NCBI GenBank assembly: GCA_942493275.1
Contig: OW818687.1
Location: 1,364,001-1,428,000 of the forward strand
Source of the DNA: G942493275 sp942493275
GTDB taxonomy: Bacteria > Actinomycetota > Coriobacteriia > Anaerosomatales > PHET01
Reading direction: 5' to 3'
DNA length: 64,000 bases
Below the pieces are notes generated by a model. The model saw nothing but the letters and a program-made list of their open reading frames with translations, had not been told where the DNA came from and did not search any database. Position 1 is the first letter of the stretch, and the number at the start of each line of letters is the position of its first letter. Positions 50,105-58,553 of the stretch are shown here, in pieces. The position numbers and the translations under genes were made by a program.

Positions 50105-50911
50105 ATGAACGTCGCGCTGGTGATCGTGTTTGTAGCGCTCGCGGTGGGTTGGCTCGGGTTCCAGGTCGCGCCTCGGGCTTTCAAGCCGTACCCGCTGGAG
50201 AGCGGGGTGTCGACCACGGTCCCGCTGCCGGCAGGACTTCCCGAACCGGTCGAGAACTACTACCGGTCCGCGTACGGCGACACCGTGCCCGTGGTCGACT
50301 CGGTGGTGATTACCGGACGTGGGCGGATTCGGCCGTTCGGGATGTGGTTGCCGGCTCGGTTCCGCTTCACGCACGACGCGGGACACGGATATCGGCACTA
50401 CATCGAGGCGACGTGGTTTGGGATGCCGCTGCTGAAGGTCAACGAGCGCTACGTCGACGGCAAGAGCCTGATGGAGCTTCCGTGGGCGACATCGGAGGGC
50501 CCGAAGGTCGAGCAGGCGGCCAACATCGGAATGTGGGCCGAGTTGTCTTCCTCGGCGCCGTCGGTTCTGGTGACCGACCCGCGGGTGAAGTGGGAGCCGG
50601 TCGACGCGGAGACGGCGGTGCTGGTCGTTCCTCTCGGAGAGGACGACGTCGACCGGTTCATTGTGAGGTTCAACCCGGAGAACACCCGGATCGAGTCGCT
50701 GGAGGCCATGCGCTACCGAGAAGCCACGAGCGAACGCAAGATCCTGTGGATCGCGTCGGGCGTGGGGGAGAAGACGATCGGGACCGCAAAGTGCCAGGCG
50801 GTGGGCGCGGCGACGTGGCTCGATCAGGGCAGGCCGTGGGCGTACTTCGAGGCGGAGGACATCCGCTACGACGCGGACGTGACCGAGTACATTCGGGAGC
50901 GTGGCATCTAG
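50105..50911 (+). CDS. Membrane-anchored protein of the DUF6544/DUF6920 type
   Basis: ATG 50105 follows GGGGAG. The 268-residue protein has one N-terminal span (MNVALVIVFVALAVGWLGFQVAP). The mature part has ENYYRSAYGDTVPVVDSVVITGRGRIRPFGMWLPARFRFTHDAGHGYRHYIEATWFGMPLLKVNERYVDGKSLMELPW, the pattern I associate with the DUF6544/DUF6920 family, of unknown function. It probably works with the membrane protein encoded just upstream. Confidence 0.65.
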   Translation: MNVALVIVFVALAVGWLGFQVAPRAFKPYPLESGVSTTVPLPAGLPEPVENYYRSAYGDTVPVVDSVVITGRGRIRPFGMWLPARFRFTHDAGHGYRHYIEATWFGMPLLKVNERYVDGKSLMELPWATSEGPKVEQAANIGMWAELSSSAPSVLVTDPRVKWEPVDAETAVLVVPLGEDDVDRFIVRFNPENTRIESLEAMRYREATSERKILWIASGVGEKTIGTAKCQAVGAATWLDQGRPWAYFEAEDIRYDADVTEYIRERGI

Positions 50912-51038
50912 CGGTACAAGCGAGGGGCAAGTTCGCGAAGGATCGCGCGGTGTCGTTCTTCGCGTCCGACTCGGCTGCGTCGCATCGCGCGCACGCGGGA
51001 GCACTTGAGGCGTTGGCGGCTACTCAGGGGCGGTAGCA
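50912..51038 (+). other. Short gap with possible coding remnant
   Basis: One frame from about 50920 to the TAG at 51034-51036 reads KFAKDRAVSFFASDSAASHRAHAGALEALAATQGR, which looks protein-like but has no start or homology that I can name. It may be the tail of a deleted gene. Confidence 0.25.
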
Positions 51039-51431
51039 ATGGCTCAGTCAGCAGGAACCTGGCATCAGCAGCACCAGGAGCGCATGACCACCGGCGAGCG
51101 CGTGGCCGACTCTTTCGCTCGGATCATTGGTTCCTGGCCGTTCATCATCACACAGACGGTCTTCGTCGCGGCATGGATGGCGCTCAACGTCGTGGCGCTC
51201 ATCAACCACTGGGACCCGTACCCGTTCATCCTCCTGAACCTGTTGTTCTCCATCCAGGCCGCCTACGCCGGGCCTGTCATCATGATGAGCCAGAACCGCC
51301 AGTCGGAGCGCGACCGGCTCCAGGCGGAGGCAGACTTCGGCACCAACGTGAAGGCCGAGTGCGAGATCGAGGAGATGCAGGCGAGCCTGCGCCGAATCGA
51401 GGCCGCGCTCGCCGAACTCACGCAACGCTGA
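51039..51431 (+). CDS. DUF1003 membrane protein
   Basis: The 130-residue protein has the DUF1003 pattern: GERVADSFARIIGSWPFIITQTVFVAAWMALN, NHWDPYPFILLNLLFSIQAAYAGPVIMMSQNRQSERDR, and a C-terminal coiled coil (EIEEMQASLRRIEAALAEL). It has two membrane spans. The function of this widespread family is not established. No clear operon partner is present; the DNA glycosylase gene follows by 28 bases. Confidence 0.9.
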   Translation: MAQSAGTWHQQHQERMTTGERVADSFARIIGSWPFIITQTVFVAAWMALNVVALINHWDPYPFILLNLLFSIQAAYAGPVIMMSQNRQSERDRLQAEADFGTNVKAECEIEEMQASLRRIEAALAELTQR

Positions 51432-51459
51432 ACCGACCGACCCGATCGAAAGGCGACCC

Positions 51460-52086
51460 GTGCGCACCCTCTCGTACTCTGCGAACGACCCCGCGATTCG
51501 GCACGTCGCCACAGTCGACCCCGTGCTCGGCCGCGTCATCGACGCCGTGGGCCCCTACTCGCTCACCCTCCGAGAAGACCGTTTCGTCTCGCTGGCTCGA
51601 GCCATCGTCGGCCAACAGCTTTCGGTCAAGGCGGCGCAGACGATCTGGGGCCGCTTTGCCGACCTCGCAGGCGAGCTCGAGCCCGCCACCATCGCGGGTC
51701 TCGACGACGATGCGCTCCGCGGCGTGGGGCTCTCGCGCGCGAAGGCCGCCTACGTGCGCGACCTCGCACGCAGCGTCGCGGATGGCAGCGTCGACCTTGC
51801 CGGACTCGACGAGCTCTCCGACGACGAGGTGATAGCCGAGCTGACGCGCATCAAAGGCATCGGTCGATGGACCGCCGAGATGTTCCTGATCTTCTCTCTC
51901 GGAAGGCCCGACGTGTTCGCCGTAGACGATGTGGGCCTGCAGCGTGCGGTGCGGATGCTGCACGGCCTGCCCGAGTCCGAGCCGCTCAAGGCGCTCGCGG
52001 CACTCTCCGAGTCGTGGAGCCCGTATCGGACGGCCGCCTCGCTCTACCTGTGGGAGGCACTCGATCAGAAGCTGCTGGGTGAGTGA
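51460..52086 (+). CDS. DNA-3-methyladenine glycosylase (AlkA-type, HhH-GPD)
   Basis: GTG 51460 follows GAAAGG. The 208-residue protein is an HhH-GPD glycosylase: RAIVGQQLSVKAAQTIWGRF, the helix-hairpin-helix LTRIKGIGRWTAEMFLIF and the catalytic aspartate in GRPDVFAVDDVGLQRA. It lacks the iron-sulfur cysteines of the Nth type, so it should remove alkylated purines. It is the size of a compact single-domain AlkA. Confidence 0.9.
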   Translation: MRTLSYSANDPAIRHVATVDPVLGRVIDAVGPYSLTLREDRFVSLARAIVGQQLSVKAAQTIWGRFADLAGELEPATIAGLDDDALRGVGLSRAKAAYVRDLARSVADGSVDLAGLDELSDDEVIAELTRIKGIGRWTAEMFLIFSLGRPDVFAVDDVGLQRAVRMLHGLPESEPLKALAALSESWSPYRTAASLYLWEALDQKLLGE

Positions 52087-52181
52087 GCGCCCGGAGCGTG
52101 GAATACACAGGGTATGCGCGGACGGATGGCGCTCAGGCAGAGCGCTGACGATGATGCGCGGCTGAAGGAGTTGGACCGACG

Positions 52182-52466
52182 ATGATGGGCCGAGGGTACG
52201 GCTACGGGTACGACATGATGGGTGGCACTGGCTGGTTCGGATTCGCGATCATGCTCTTCTTTGGCGCACTGGTGATCGCGGGCATCGTTCTGCTGATCGT
52301 CTGGGCGGTGAAAGCATCCTCCGGGCACGGCACCGCCGCAGGCCCGCCGCCTCAGCCGGGTGCACCCGGTCACGATGAGGCGGTCGCGATCGCCAAGCGA
52401 CGGCTCGCCAGCGGTGAGATCGACGCCGAACAGTACGGGGCGATCATGCGCGCCCTGGGTGAGTGA
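52182..52466 (+). CDS. Small membrane protein with SHOCT domain
   Basis: The 94-residue protein starts with a Gly/Tyr/Met-rich segment (MMGRGYGYGYDMMGG), has one span (FGFAIMLFFGALVIAGIVLLIVWAV), a Pro-rich linker and the C-terminal SHOCT motif AIAKRRLASGEIDAEQYGAIMRAL. SHOCT segments act as short oligomerisation or membrane-associated helices in many small proteins. Confidence 0.85.
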   Translation: MMGRGYGYGYDMMGGTGWFGFAIMLFFGALVIAGIVLLIVWAVKASSGHGTAAGPPPQPGAPGHDEAVAIAKRRLASGEIDAEQYGAIMRALGE

Positions 52467-52577
52467 ATCGCCCCAATCGTGGGTAGATTCTATACATGAG
52501 CGATTGTGTCAAGATTGGCATCCGAATCGCTCATGGAGTGGCACATGTAAGCGAGAGCCACCAAGAGGGAGCCGCAC

Positions 52578-52766
52578 ATGAGGAAGCTCGTAACCATGCT
52601 CGCACTGACCGTCGTACTTGCCATGTCGGCCGCGCCGGCATTTGCAGCAACCGGACGTGAGTTCGGCAGGCATCACGCCGAGCACGCGACCGAGATGGGT
52701 GGCTTCACCGGGGGGCACAATCCCGGAGTCGATCACCGTGGTTACTCCGACTGGACGATGGAATAG
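52578..52766 (+). CDS. Small exported His-rich protein
   Basis: ATG 52578 follows AGAGGGAG. The 62-residue protein has a signal peptide (MRKLVTMLALTVVLAMSAAPAFAA), and the mature 38 residues are rich in His and Gly (GRHHAEHATEMGGFTGGHN). No family is recognised. The His-rich, small mature part could bind metal. A terminator follows 15 bases after the stop. Confidence 0.6.
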   Translation: MRKLVTMLALTVVLAMSAAPAFAATGREFGRHHAEHATEMGGFTGGHNPGVDHRGYSDWTME

Positions 52767-52781
52767 CGAGCAAACGAAACG

Positions 52782-52814
52782 CAGGGGCCGCTTCCGAGAA
52801 GGAGGCGGCCCCTG
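52782..52814. terminator. Stem-loop terminator
   Basis: CAGGGGCCGCTTCC and GGAGGCGGCCCCTG pair around GAGAA, between two convergent genes. Confidence 0.8.
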
Positions 52815-52836
52815 TTGCGTTCTGTTGGCGAGCTGG

Positions 52837-53082
52837 CTATTCCAGGTCGACGTGCGCACCCGAGCAGTAAGGCGGGCTTGTAGTGAGTCCGCAGTTGCAG
52901 ATCGCCTGAGTGATCGGCTCGGTGATCTCGAACGCCAGGGGCGTCACATCGGTGCCGGCATGCGACCCGTCGCAGTAGGGCACCGTGCGGGTCTTTCCGC
53001 ACTGGCACCAGTAGTAGGTACCAGCACCGAGTTCCGTGACCACCGGGTGGCTCTTGGCCTCATCGTTCTCGAATCTGGGCAT
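52837..53082 (-). CDS. Dual CDGSH iron-sulfur protein
   Basis: ATG 53082 follows AGGAGG. The 81-residue protein has two CDGSH-type [2Fe-2S] sites: WCQCGKTRTVPYCDGSH and ICNCGLTTSPPYCSGAH. In such sites three Cys and one His hold each cluster. These small proteins transfer electrons or clusters. Confidence 0.92.
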   Translation of the reverse strand: MPRFENDEAKSHPVVTELGAGTYYWCQCGKTRTVPYCDGSHAGTDVTPLAFEITEPITQAICNCGLTTSPPYCSGAHVDLE

Positions 53083-53137
53083 CCTCGGTCCTCCTGACGT
53101 CTTCAGGGACATGGCGCGAGTATTCCCACATTCGGCG

Positions 53138-53872
53138 TTACGCCCGCCGCAGGGCATCCGCGAGTGTTGCCGGCAAGCCCACCGCGACCACGGCGGCCGC
53201 GACCGCCTCCACGTCGTACTCGACTCTGTGCACGATTGCCGAGATTCTGTCCGCGGATTCGACGGTCAACTCGACCCAGCATGCGCGGGGGTCGCCGTCC
53301 TTGGGCTTGCCGACCGACCCGCTCGACACGTAGGTGACGGCGCGGCCGTCGGCTGCCGTCAACGTACGCAGGTACGGGATGTGGACGTGGCCTACGCACA
53401 CCAGGTCCGCACCGGCCGCGTCCGCGAGCCGCGCCAGCTGCACGTCGCTGCGGTCCGGGAGCAGGTACTCGTTGATCTTGCGCGGGCTGCCGTGCGCCAG
53501 CACTACTCGGCATCCTTCGACCTCGAAGCGGATCTCGTGCGGCAGACCGAGAAGCCAGTTGGCGTCCTCATCACCCACGGCTGTCTCGGTGAACGCATAC
53601 GACGCCTCACCGTCGACTCGAGCCTGGTCGGTCGCGTAGTAGCAGCCGCAGTCGCCGCGGCGCTGAGCCACGCCCTCGTCGTAGTTGCCGATGATCGTGG
53701 GGATGCCTGCCGAGCGGATGCGATCGATCACTGCCGCCGGCTCGGGTCCATAACCCACGAGGTCCCCCAGGCAGTAGCGCTCCTCGACACCGGCCGAATC
53801 CATGTCGGCCAGCACCGCGTCGAGCGCCACCACATTGCCGTGGATGTCCGAGAAGATCGCGAAGCGGTGCAC
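53138..53872 (-). CDS. Calcineurin-like metallophosphoesterase
   Basis: GTG 53872 follows AAGGGG. The 244-residue protein has the metallophosphoesterase motifs in order: FSDIHGN at the start, GDLVGYGPEP, IIGNYDEG, HGSPR and VGHVHIP. Its type resembles the YfcE/MJ0936 group of phosphodiesterases. The start is two bases after the ACR3 gene's stop, so it belongs to the arsenic operon here. Confidence 0.9.
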   Translation of the reverse strand: MHRFAIFSDIHGNVVALDAVLADMDSAGVEERYCLGDLVGYGPEPAAVIDRIRSAGIPTIIGNYDEGVAQRRGDCGCYYATDQARVDGEASYAFTETAVGDEDANWLLGLPHEIRFEVEGCRVVLAHGSPRKINEYLLPDRSDVQLARLADAAGADLVCVGHVHIPYLRTLTAADGRAVTYVSSGSVGKPKDGDPRACWVELTVESADRISAIVHRVEYDVEAVAAAVVAVGLPATLADALRRA

Positions 53873-53874
53873 GT

Positions 53875-54990
53875 CTACCCCTTGTCGTCCGGGAGGGCGC
53901 ACGCCGCGCCCGCCTCGTTCAGCAGTGCAGCACCGCTCGGGACCGCTTCAGGCCACCACCGTCCGCGCAGCCAGAAGGCGGCGTTGACCAGCAGGATCAA
54001 TGCGGGCACCTCGATCAGCGGGCCTACGACAGCCGCGAACGCTTCGCCGGAGTTGAGGCCGAAGACCGCGACCGCGACGGCGATCGCGAGCTCGAAGTTG
54101 TTGCCGGTGGCGGTGAACGAAACCGAGGTGCTCTTGGCGTAGTCCGCCTTCACCCGATGCATCATCCAGAAGCTCGAGAAGAACATGAGCGCGAAGTAGA
54201 TCATGAGCGGGATGGCGATGCGTACGACGTCGAGCGGGATCGTCACGATGAGATCGCCCTTGAGCGAGAACATCATCACGATCGTGAACAGCAGCGAGAT
54301 GAGGGTGATCGGCGAGATTCTCGGTACGAACTCGGAGTCGTACCACGCGACGCCTTTCGCCCGGACCAGGAAGAAGCGCGTGGCAGCGCCTGCGATGAAT
54401 GGGATGCCGAGGTAGATGAAGACGCTCTGCGCGATTTCCCACGCCGAGATGTCGACCGCGCTGCCCTGCAGGCCGAACAGCGGCGGAAGCACCGTGATGA
54501 ACAGCCACGCCATCGGTGCGTAGAAGATGACCTGGAAGATGGCGTTGAGCGCCACGAGACCCGCGGCGTACTCGCAGTCGCCTCGCGCGAGGTCGTTCCA
54601 CACGAGCACCATGGCGATGCAGCGGGCGAGCCCGATGAGGATGAGGCCGGTCATGTACTCCGGCTGGTCGCGAAGCAGCGTGACTGCGAGAACGAACATG
54701 ATGATCGGGCCGACGATCCAGTTGAGGAACAGCGAGATCCCCATGACCCGCTTGTTCTTGAAGACGTCCGGCAGCTCTTCGTACTTCACCTTCGCGAGAG
54801 GCGGATACATCATCAGGATCAGTCCGATCGCGATGGGGATGTTGGTGGTCCCCACCGAGAGACTCTCGATGAACGCCGGCACCTGCTCGAACAGCGCGCC
54901 GATGGCGACGCCCACTCCCATCGCGAGGAAGATCCACAGCGTGAGGTAGCGGTCGAGGAACGAGAGCTGTTTGGAGACTCCCTGCGACAT
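53875..54990 (-). CDS. acr3: Arsenite efflux permease, ACR3 family
   Basis: The 371-residue membrane protein has ten predicted spans and the ACR3 hallmarks: the conserved cysteine in GLARCIAMVLVWNDLARGD, NWIVGPIIMFVLAV and FTATGNNFELAIAVAVAVFG. It exports As(III) or Sb(III) using the proton gradient. The ArsR gene lies just upstream in the same direction, 18 bases away, so arsenite should relieve repression of both. Confidence 0.95.
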   Translation of the reverse strand: MSQGVSKQLSFLDRYLTLWIFLAMGVGVAIGALFEQVPAFIESLSVGTTNIPIAIGLILMMYPPLAKVKYEELPDVFKNKRVMGISLFLNWIVGPIIMFVLAVTLLRDQPEYMTGLILIGLARCIAMVLVWNDLARGDCEYAAGLVALNAIFQVIFYAPMAWLFITVLPPLFGLQGSAVDISAWEIAQSVFIYLGIPFIAGAATRFFLVRAKGVAWYDSEFVPRISPITLISLLFTIVMMFSLKGDLIVTIPLDVVRIAIPLMIYFALMFFSSFWMMHRVKADYAKSTSVSFTATGNNFELAIAVAVAVFGLNSGEAFAAVVGPLIEVPALILLVNAAFWLRGRWWPEAVPSGAALLNEAGAACALPDDKG

Positions 54991-55008
54991 CGGTCGGCCT
55001 TTCGTCGG

Positions 55009-55338
55009 CTAGTCGGTCAGTGCGTCAAGCGAGGCGCGGAGCACCACCAGGCGTTCGGGCACGAGGCAGTAGCAGTTGCGCGTGCCGTTGGGGGTGGACT
55101 TCACGAGCCCCGCGTCACTCAGCACTCGAAGGTGCTCTGAGATGGTCGACTGAGCAAGATTCAGCGCCGAGAAGACCTCTGAGCCGGTGCACGAGTTGCT
55201 CGCGGCAAGCAGCCGCACGAGCTTGAGCCGGGCCGGGTGGGCCAGGGCGTGGAGCGCGCGGGCCAACTCTTCGTCGTCCGCGATCGGGCACGCGTCGCCG
55301 CTTGGAGAGGGCGCTCCGATGCAGTAGGTGTCGCTCAC
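55009..55338 (-). CDS. arsR: ArsR family repressor
   Basis: The 109-residue winged-helix protein has ELARALHALAHPARLKLVRLLAA and recognition helix LNLAQSTISEHLRVLSDAGLV. Cysteines occur in the N-terminal part (YCIG, GDACP), at NSCTG and at RNCYCL, giving possible As(III) ligands. It precedes the ACR3 gene. A short AATCG-G-CGATT inverted repeat lies about 50 bases upstream at 55387-55397 and may be part of its operator. Confidence 0.9.
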   Translation of the reverse strand: MSDTYCIGAPSPSGDACPIADDEELARALHALAHPARLKLVRLLAASNSCTGSEVFSALNLAQSTISEHLRVLSDAGLVKSTPNGTRNCYCLVPERLVVLRASLDALTD

Positions 55339-55501
55339 GGTTCCGTCCTCACCCTGAGCCCTGCGGTCACACCGCTGGGGTTCGTTAATCGGCGATTGAC
55401 GATAAATGGTGAGCGCCGTGCTGTCAACGAAGTCGCCGAGGTTCTGTCAGGCTTGGCCGCGCATCTGCCGATGTAGTTCGGTGACGACCGAGGGAGGCAC
55501 A

Positions 55502-55654
55502 TTGAGTCCGATCACCGACAGGCTGACCGACGAGCAGCGCGACGCACTGTGGAAGTGGCGATGGCTGGGATGGAAGGGGAGCACCCCGGCGTTCAAAGCG
55601 TCGCTCCTGCTCGCAGCGCTGGCAGCGGTCATCATCGCAGCTCGAGCGCTGTGA
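55502..55654 (+). CDS. Very small membrane protein
   Basis: TTG 55502 has GAGGGAGG about four bases upstream. The 50-residue product is LSPITDRLTDEQRDALWKWRWLGWKGSTPAFKASLLLAALAAVIIAARAL: an amphipathic, Trp-rich part followed by one membrane span at the C-terminus. No family is recognised. The strong ribosome binding site supports it. Confidence 0.5.
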   Translation: MSPITDRLTDEQRDALWKWRWLGWKGSTPAFKASLLLAALAAVIIAARAL

Positions 55655-55759
55655 TTCATCGGAATGAGTAGATACTAAGAAACCACGTTAGAGTGTCCTA
55701 ATGTTGGGGACAGTAATGACAGAAGGGTTTGTAAACGCCGACTCGGGGAGGCGAGAACG

Positions 55760-56645
55760 ATGAAGGCCAACACCACCACACGGGCGCACCGCACACCGAT
55801 CCACGTTTGGAGGAGCCTTTGCAGTCGCTCTCGCGCTGATCACTGCACTGGCGATGGCGACCGCGGCCTACGCGGCGACCTCCGTATCACTGCACGGCCC
55901 TCACGTAGGGGCTGAAAGCCTGACCTTCCAGAAGGAGAGCGACGCGGGCGGACTCACCGATCCGGTCGTTTGGCACTTCATCCTCAACGGCCTCGACAAG
56001 GACACCCCCGCCGGAACGCTGACCGCGAGCTTTGAGGGCGCCGGCACCGTCACGGTCACGGGCCAGCCGGTCGGCAACGGCATGACCCAGCACTTCTACG
56101 TCGGCACCGGCAGCCACGACACGCTGCTCGGAGCGACGGCAAGCGTCGAGAGCACCGGCTTCGGCAACCTGGTCCTCAGCCATGTGGCCTGGACCGAGGT
56201 AGTTGACCCCGAGGACCCGGTTGACCCCGAGGACCCCGTCGACCCGGAAGACCCGGTTGACCCGGAAGACCCCGTCGACCCCGAGGATCCGGTTGACCCG
56301 GAAGACCCGGTTGACCCCGAGGATCCGGTTGACCCGGAAGACCCGGTTGACCCCGAGGATCCGGTTGACCCGGAAGACCCGGTTGACCCCGAGGATCCGG
56401 TCGATCCTGAGGACCCCGTCGACCCCGAGGACCCGGTTGACCCCGAGGACCCGGTTGACCCCGAGGACCCCGTCGACCCGGAAGAGCCCTTCCTCCCCTT
56501 CACTGAGGAAGAGCCCGCGGATGAGAACGCCGAGGAGTTCCTCCCCTACACGGGGCTCGCAGGCGAGGCCATGGCCATCCTGGTGGCAGGCTTCATCCTC
56601 CTGGGCGTCGGCTCCAAGACGTGGGCTTGGGCGCACCAGCGGTAA
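55760..56645 (+). pseudogene. LPYTG cell-wall-anchored surface protein with a frameshift in the signal peptide
   Basis: An ATG at 55760 follows GGGGAGGCGAGAACG, but its frame does not lead into the main open frame. In that main frame a complete signal sequence, FGGAFAVALALITALAMATAAYA, has no start codon upstream, since an in-frame TGA lies at 55761-55763. A one-base indel between about 55763 and 55805 would join them. The rest is intact: a beta domain (to about 56200), 15.8 copies of DPEDPV, and the sorting signal FLPYTG followed by a span and basic tail (AWAHQR). Sortase would attach it to the wall. It is a broken gene, a sequencing error, or a phase-switchable gene. The next ATG, 55854, would truncate the signal. 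Confidence 0.7.
56205..56489 (+). repeat. In-frame tandem 18-bp repeat (DPEDPV)
   Basis: Fifteen full units and one partial unit encode DPEDPV. Units differ only at synonymous positions (for example GTTGACCCC or GTCGACCCG), so the protein repeat is perfect and the DNA repeat is not. The antisense frame is a Gly-Ser-Thr repeat and is not a gene. Confidence 0.95.
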
Positions 56646-56661
56646 CGAGTGGCACGATCGC

Positions 56662-56685
56662 AAGGGCCGCCTCCGGGCGGCCCTT
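56662..56685. terminator. Stem-loop terminator
   Basis: AAGGGCCGCC and GGCGGCCCTT pair around TCCG, between convergent genes. Confidence 0.85.
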
Positions 56686-56703
56686 CTGCGTGGCAGGTGG
56701 TGG

Positions 56704-57534
56704 CTAGGCGGCTGGCTCCGGCGCGACCTCACCGGGAGTCGGCTGCTCGGCGAAACTGTCCTCGACAGCCGTCTGCGCGAGCGCTCCCAGAGCCAACAGC
56801 GAGTAGCCGACTATCCACAACGCGTCTATGAGCCCGCCTGGCTGGTACGTGGCGTTCCAGGAGGCCCACGAGTAGACGACGTCGCCCAGCGACAGCGCGA
56901 TCATGCCCGCGGATACGGGAATCCATGGCCAGCCAAACCGGCCGCCCTTCAGCGCCATCGAGAACACGACGAGCAGCGCAGGTAGTACGCCGAGGAAGAT
57001 GCCGGCCAGCGGCCGGTACAGATCGAGCGCCTTCTCGAGCGGCGGGAGCGTGGGGTCGACCAGAATCTCAGCGAGGAATCCGGCGCTGAGCGCGAGAAGC
57101 GCCAGGCACACGAGCAGCGACATCACCAGCGGCGCGATTGCGCTGCCGAAGCGACGGACGCTGAGCGCGGCATCCATGATCCCGATTGCGAACGCCAGCC
57201 GAGACGCCACGAAGAATGCGTCGGCGAGGCCGGGGTAGGGCGGAAGGGTTTGGAGAGCAACCAGGTAGTAGCCGACGATGAGCTCGCCGATGACGTAGGT
57301 CACGATGCCGAGGCCGATGACGGCCCATCGCGTCCTGAGCGCCTCGCCCTTGGGGATCCCGGCAGCGGTCGAGAGGATGATGCCGCCGGCGAAGCACGCG
57401 ACGATGACGTTGCCCGCGACGGCGATGGTCGCAGCCATCATGGGGTCGGTGATGATGCGTCCAAAGAGGATGACCAGAACCAGAAGCAGGACGCACGCCA
57501 GTCCGGTCGCCTTGAGCTGGCGATCGACGCTCAT
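56704..57534 (-). CDS. Polytopic membrane protein of a two-gene unit, copy 2
   Basis: The start is ATG 57534, overlapping the stop of the small gene (TGATG). The 276-residue protein has about eight spans and the loop LQTLPPYPGLADAFFVASRLAFAIGI, and is a paralogue of the membrane protein encoded at 32488-33288. Both have a tail of similar length. A longer minus-strand frame continues upstream, but it would overlap the small gene in a different frame and has no start site. Confidence 0.75.
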   Translation of the reverse strand: MSVDRQLKATGLACVLLLVLVILFGRIITDPMMAATIAVAGNVIVACFAGGIILSTAAGIPKGEALRTRWAVIGLGIVTYVIGELIVGYYLVALQTLPPYPGLADAFFVASRLAFAIGIMDAALSVRRFGSAIAPLVMSLLVCLALLALSAGFLAEILVDPTLPPLEKALDLYRPLAGIFLGVLPALLVVFSMALKGGRFGWPWIPVSAGMIALSLGDVVYSWASWNATYQPGGLIDALWIVGYSLLALGALAQTAVEDSFAEQPTPGEVAPEPAA

Positions 57535-57770
57535 CACAAGGCCCTTGCCTGGGTCTGGATCTCGACGACCGCTGCGTCTATGTGTGCAGACGTGGCCACG
57601 CCCGAGAGCATCTGGCGTGCGCGCTCGATAAGCACAGGCAAGTCGTTGGAGTCCAAATCCTCGCTCGACTTGCCGAGCGAAATAGCTGTCGCACGAACCG
57701 TCATCTCCGCGAGTGATGCCCCCACGCGCGGAGTCAGTACGGAACGGACGACGCCGGCGACGCCTTCCAT
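57534..57770 (-). CDS. Small helical protein of a two-gene unit, copy 2
   Basis: ATG 57770 has AGGGG six bases upstream. The 78-residue protein shares RATAISLGKSSEDLDSNDLPVLIERARQMLSGVATSAHIDAAV with the small protein encoded at 32264-32488. The membrane protein gene follows through a TGATG overlap, as in copy 1, which indicates that the two products are made in fixed ratio and act together. Confidence 0.72.
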   Translation of the reverse strand: MEGVAGVVRSVLTPRVGASLAEMTVRATAISLGKSSEDLDSNDLPVLIERARQMLSGVATSAHIDAAVVEIQTQARAL

Positions 57771-57970
57771 CTCGATCCCCCTGATGCAGTTGCATTGCGG
57801 CCCCACCCCGACCGCAAAGAGTCGTGCCCACACGACCTTGCGGGGAGTATACGCGCTGGCTGTGACGCGCGCATAGGGCTTTGACGCGCTCACCTATCAG
57901 ACGTGATGCGCGAGCCAAGCCGGCTCTGCCATAATCGGCATGCTGTGAACTGACTCGGAGGGGGACGCAC

Positions 57971-58543
57971 ATGGCTGACGACGCCCGTATCGGCGCGAAG
58001 ATCACCACGCTCAGGGAGTCTCTGGGCCTCTCGGTAGAAGACCTTGCCCAGCGCTGCGACTGCGACGCCTCGGTCATCACCGGGCTCGAAGCGGGAGACA
58101 TCGCGCCCTCGCTTGCGCCGCTCATCAAAGTGACCCGAGCGCTCGGAGTCCGACTGGGGTCTCTGCTCGACGATGACACCAACGTCGGTCCCGTGATCAC
58201 CCGGACGGGCCAGGCCGACTCGGTCGCGCGCCTCAAGGGCCTCGAGACCGCTGTCGGTACCGGCCGGCTGGACTTCCTCTCGCTTGCCGAGGGCAAGACG
58301 GCCCGCCATATGGAGCCGTTCCTCATCGTGGTGAACCCCTCGTCCGACCGCGAGCTTTCGAGCCACGAGGGCGAGGAGTTCATCTACGTCCTCGAGGGCC
58401 TGATCGAGATCGAGTACGGCAAGGATGTCCACGTCCTCCACCCGGGCGACAGCATCTACTACGACTCGATCGTCCCGCATCAGGTGCGCGGCGGCAGCCC
58501 GTCTCCCGCGCGCATCCTCGCCGTCGTCTACGCACCGGCCTAA
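57971..58543 (+). CDS. XRE-type regulator with C-terminal cupin domain
   Basis: ATG 57971 follows GGAGGGG. The 190-residue protein has an N-terminal XRE HTH (ITTLRESLGLSVEDLAQRCDCDASVITGLEAGD) and a C-terminal cupin with SSHEGEEFIYVLEGLIEIEYG and HPGDSIYYDSIVPHQV. Regulators of this type sense small ligands or metals in the cupin. It is 10 bases before the acyl-CoA ligase gene, so it should regulate this unit. The same gene order occurs widely in anaerobes that use acyl-CoA compounds. Confidence 0.92.
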   Translation: MADDARIGAKITTLRESLGLSVEDLAQRCDCDASVITGLEAGDIAPSLAPLIKVTRALGVRLGSLLDDDTNVGPVITRTGQADSVARLKGLETAVGTGRLDFLSLAEGKTARHMEPFLIVVNPSSDRELSSHEGEEFIYVLEGLIEIEYGKDVHVLHPGDSIYYDSIVPHQVRGGSPSPARILAVVYAPA

Positions 58544-58553
58544 GGGGGCCGCG

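Noticed and set aside
56096..56503. Minus-strand ORF of Gly-Ser-Thr repeats
   Set aside because: It is the exact antisense of the DPEDPV-coding repeat, without a ribosome binding site or signal sequence.
57535..58383. N-terminal extension of the membrane protein encoded at 56704-57534
   Set aside because: The extension overlaps the conserved small gene in another frame and part of the XRE-cupin gene; the TGATG-coupled start at 57534 matches the paralogous unit.
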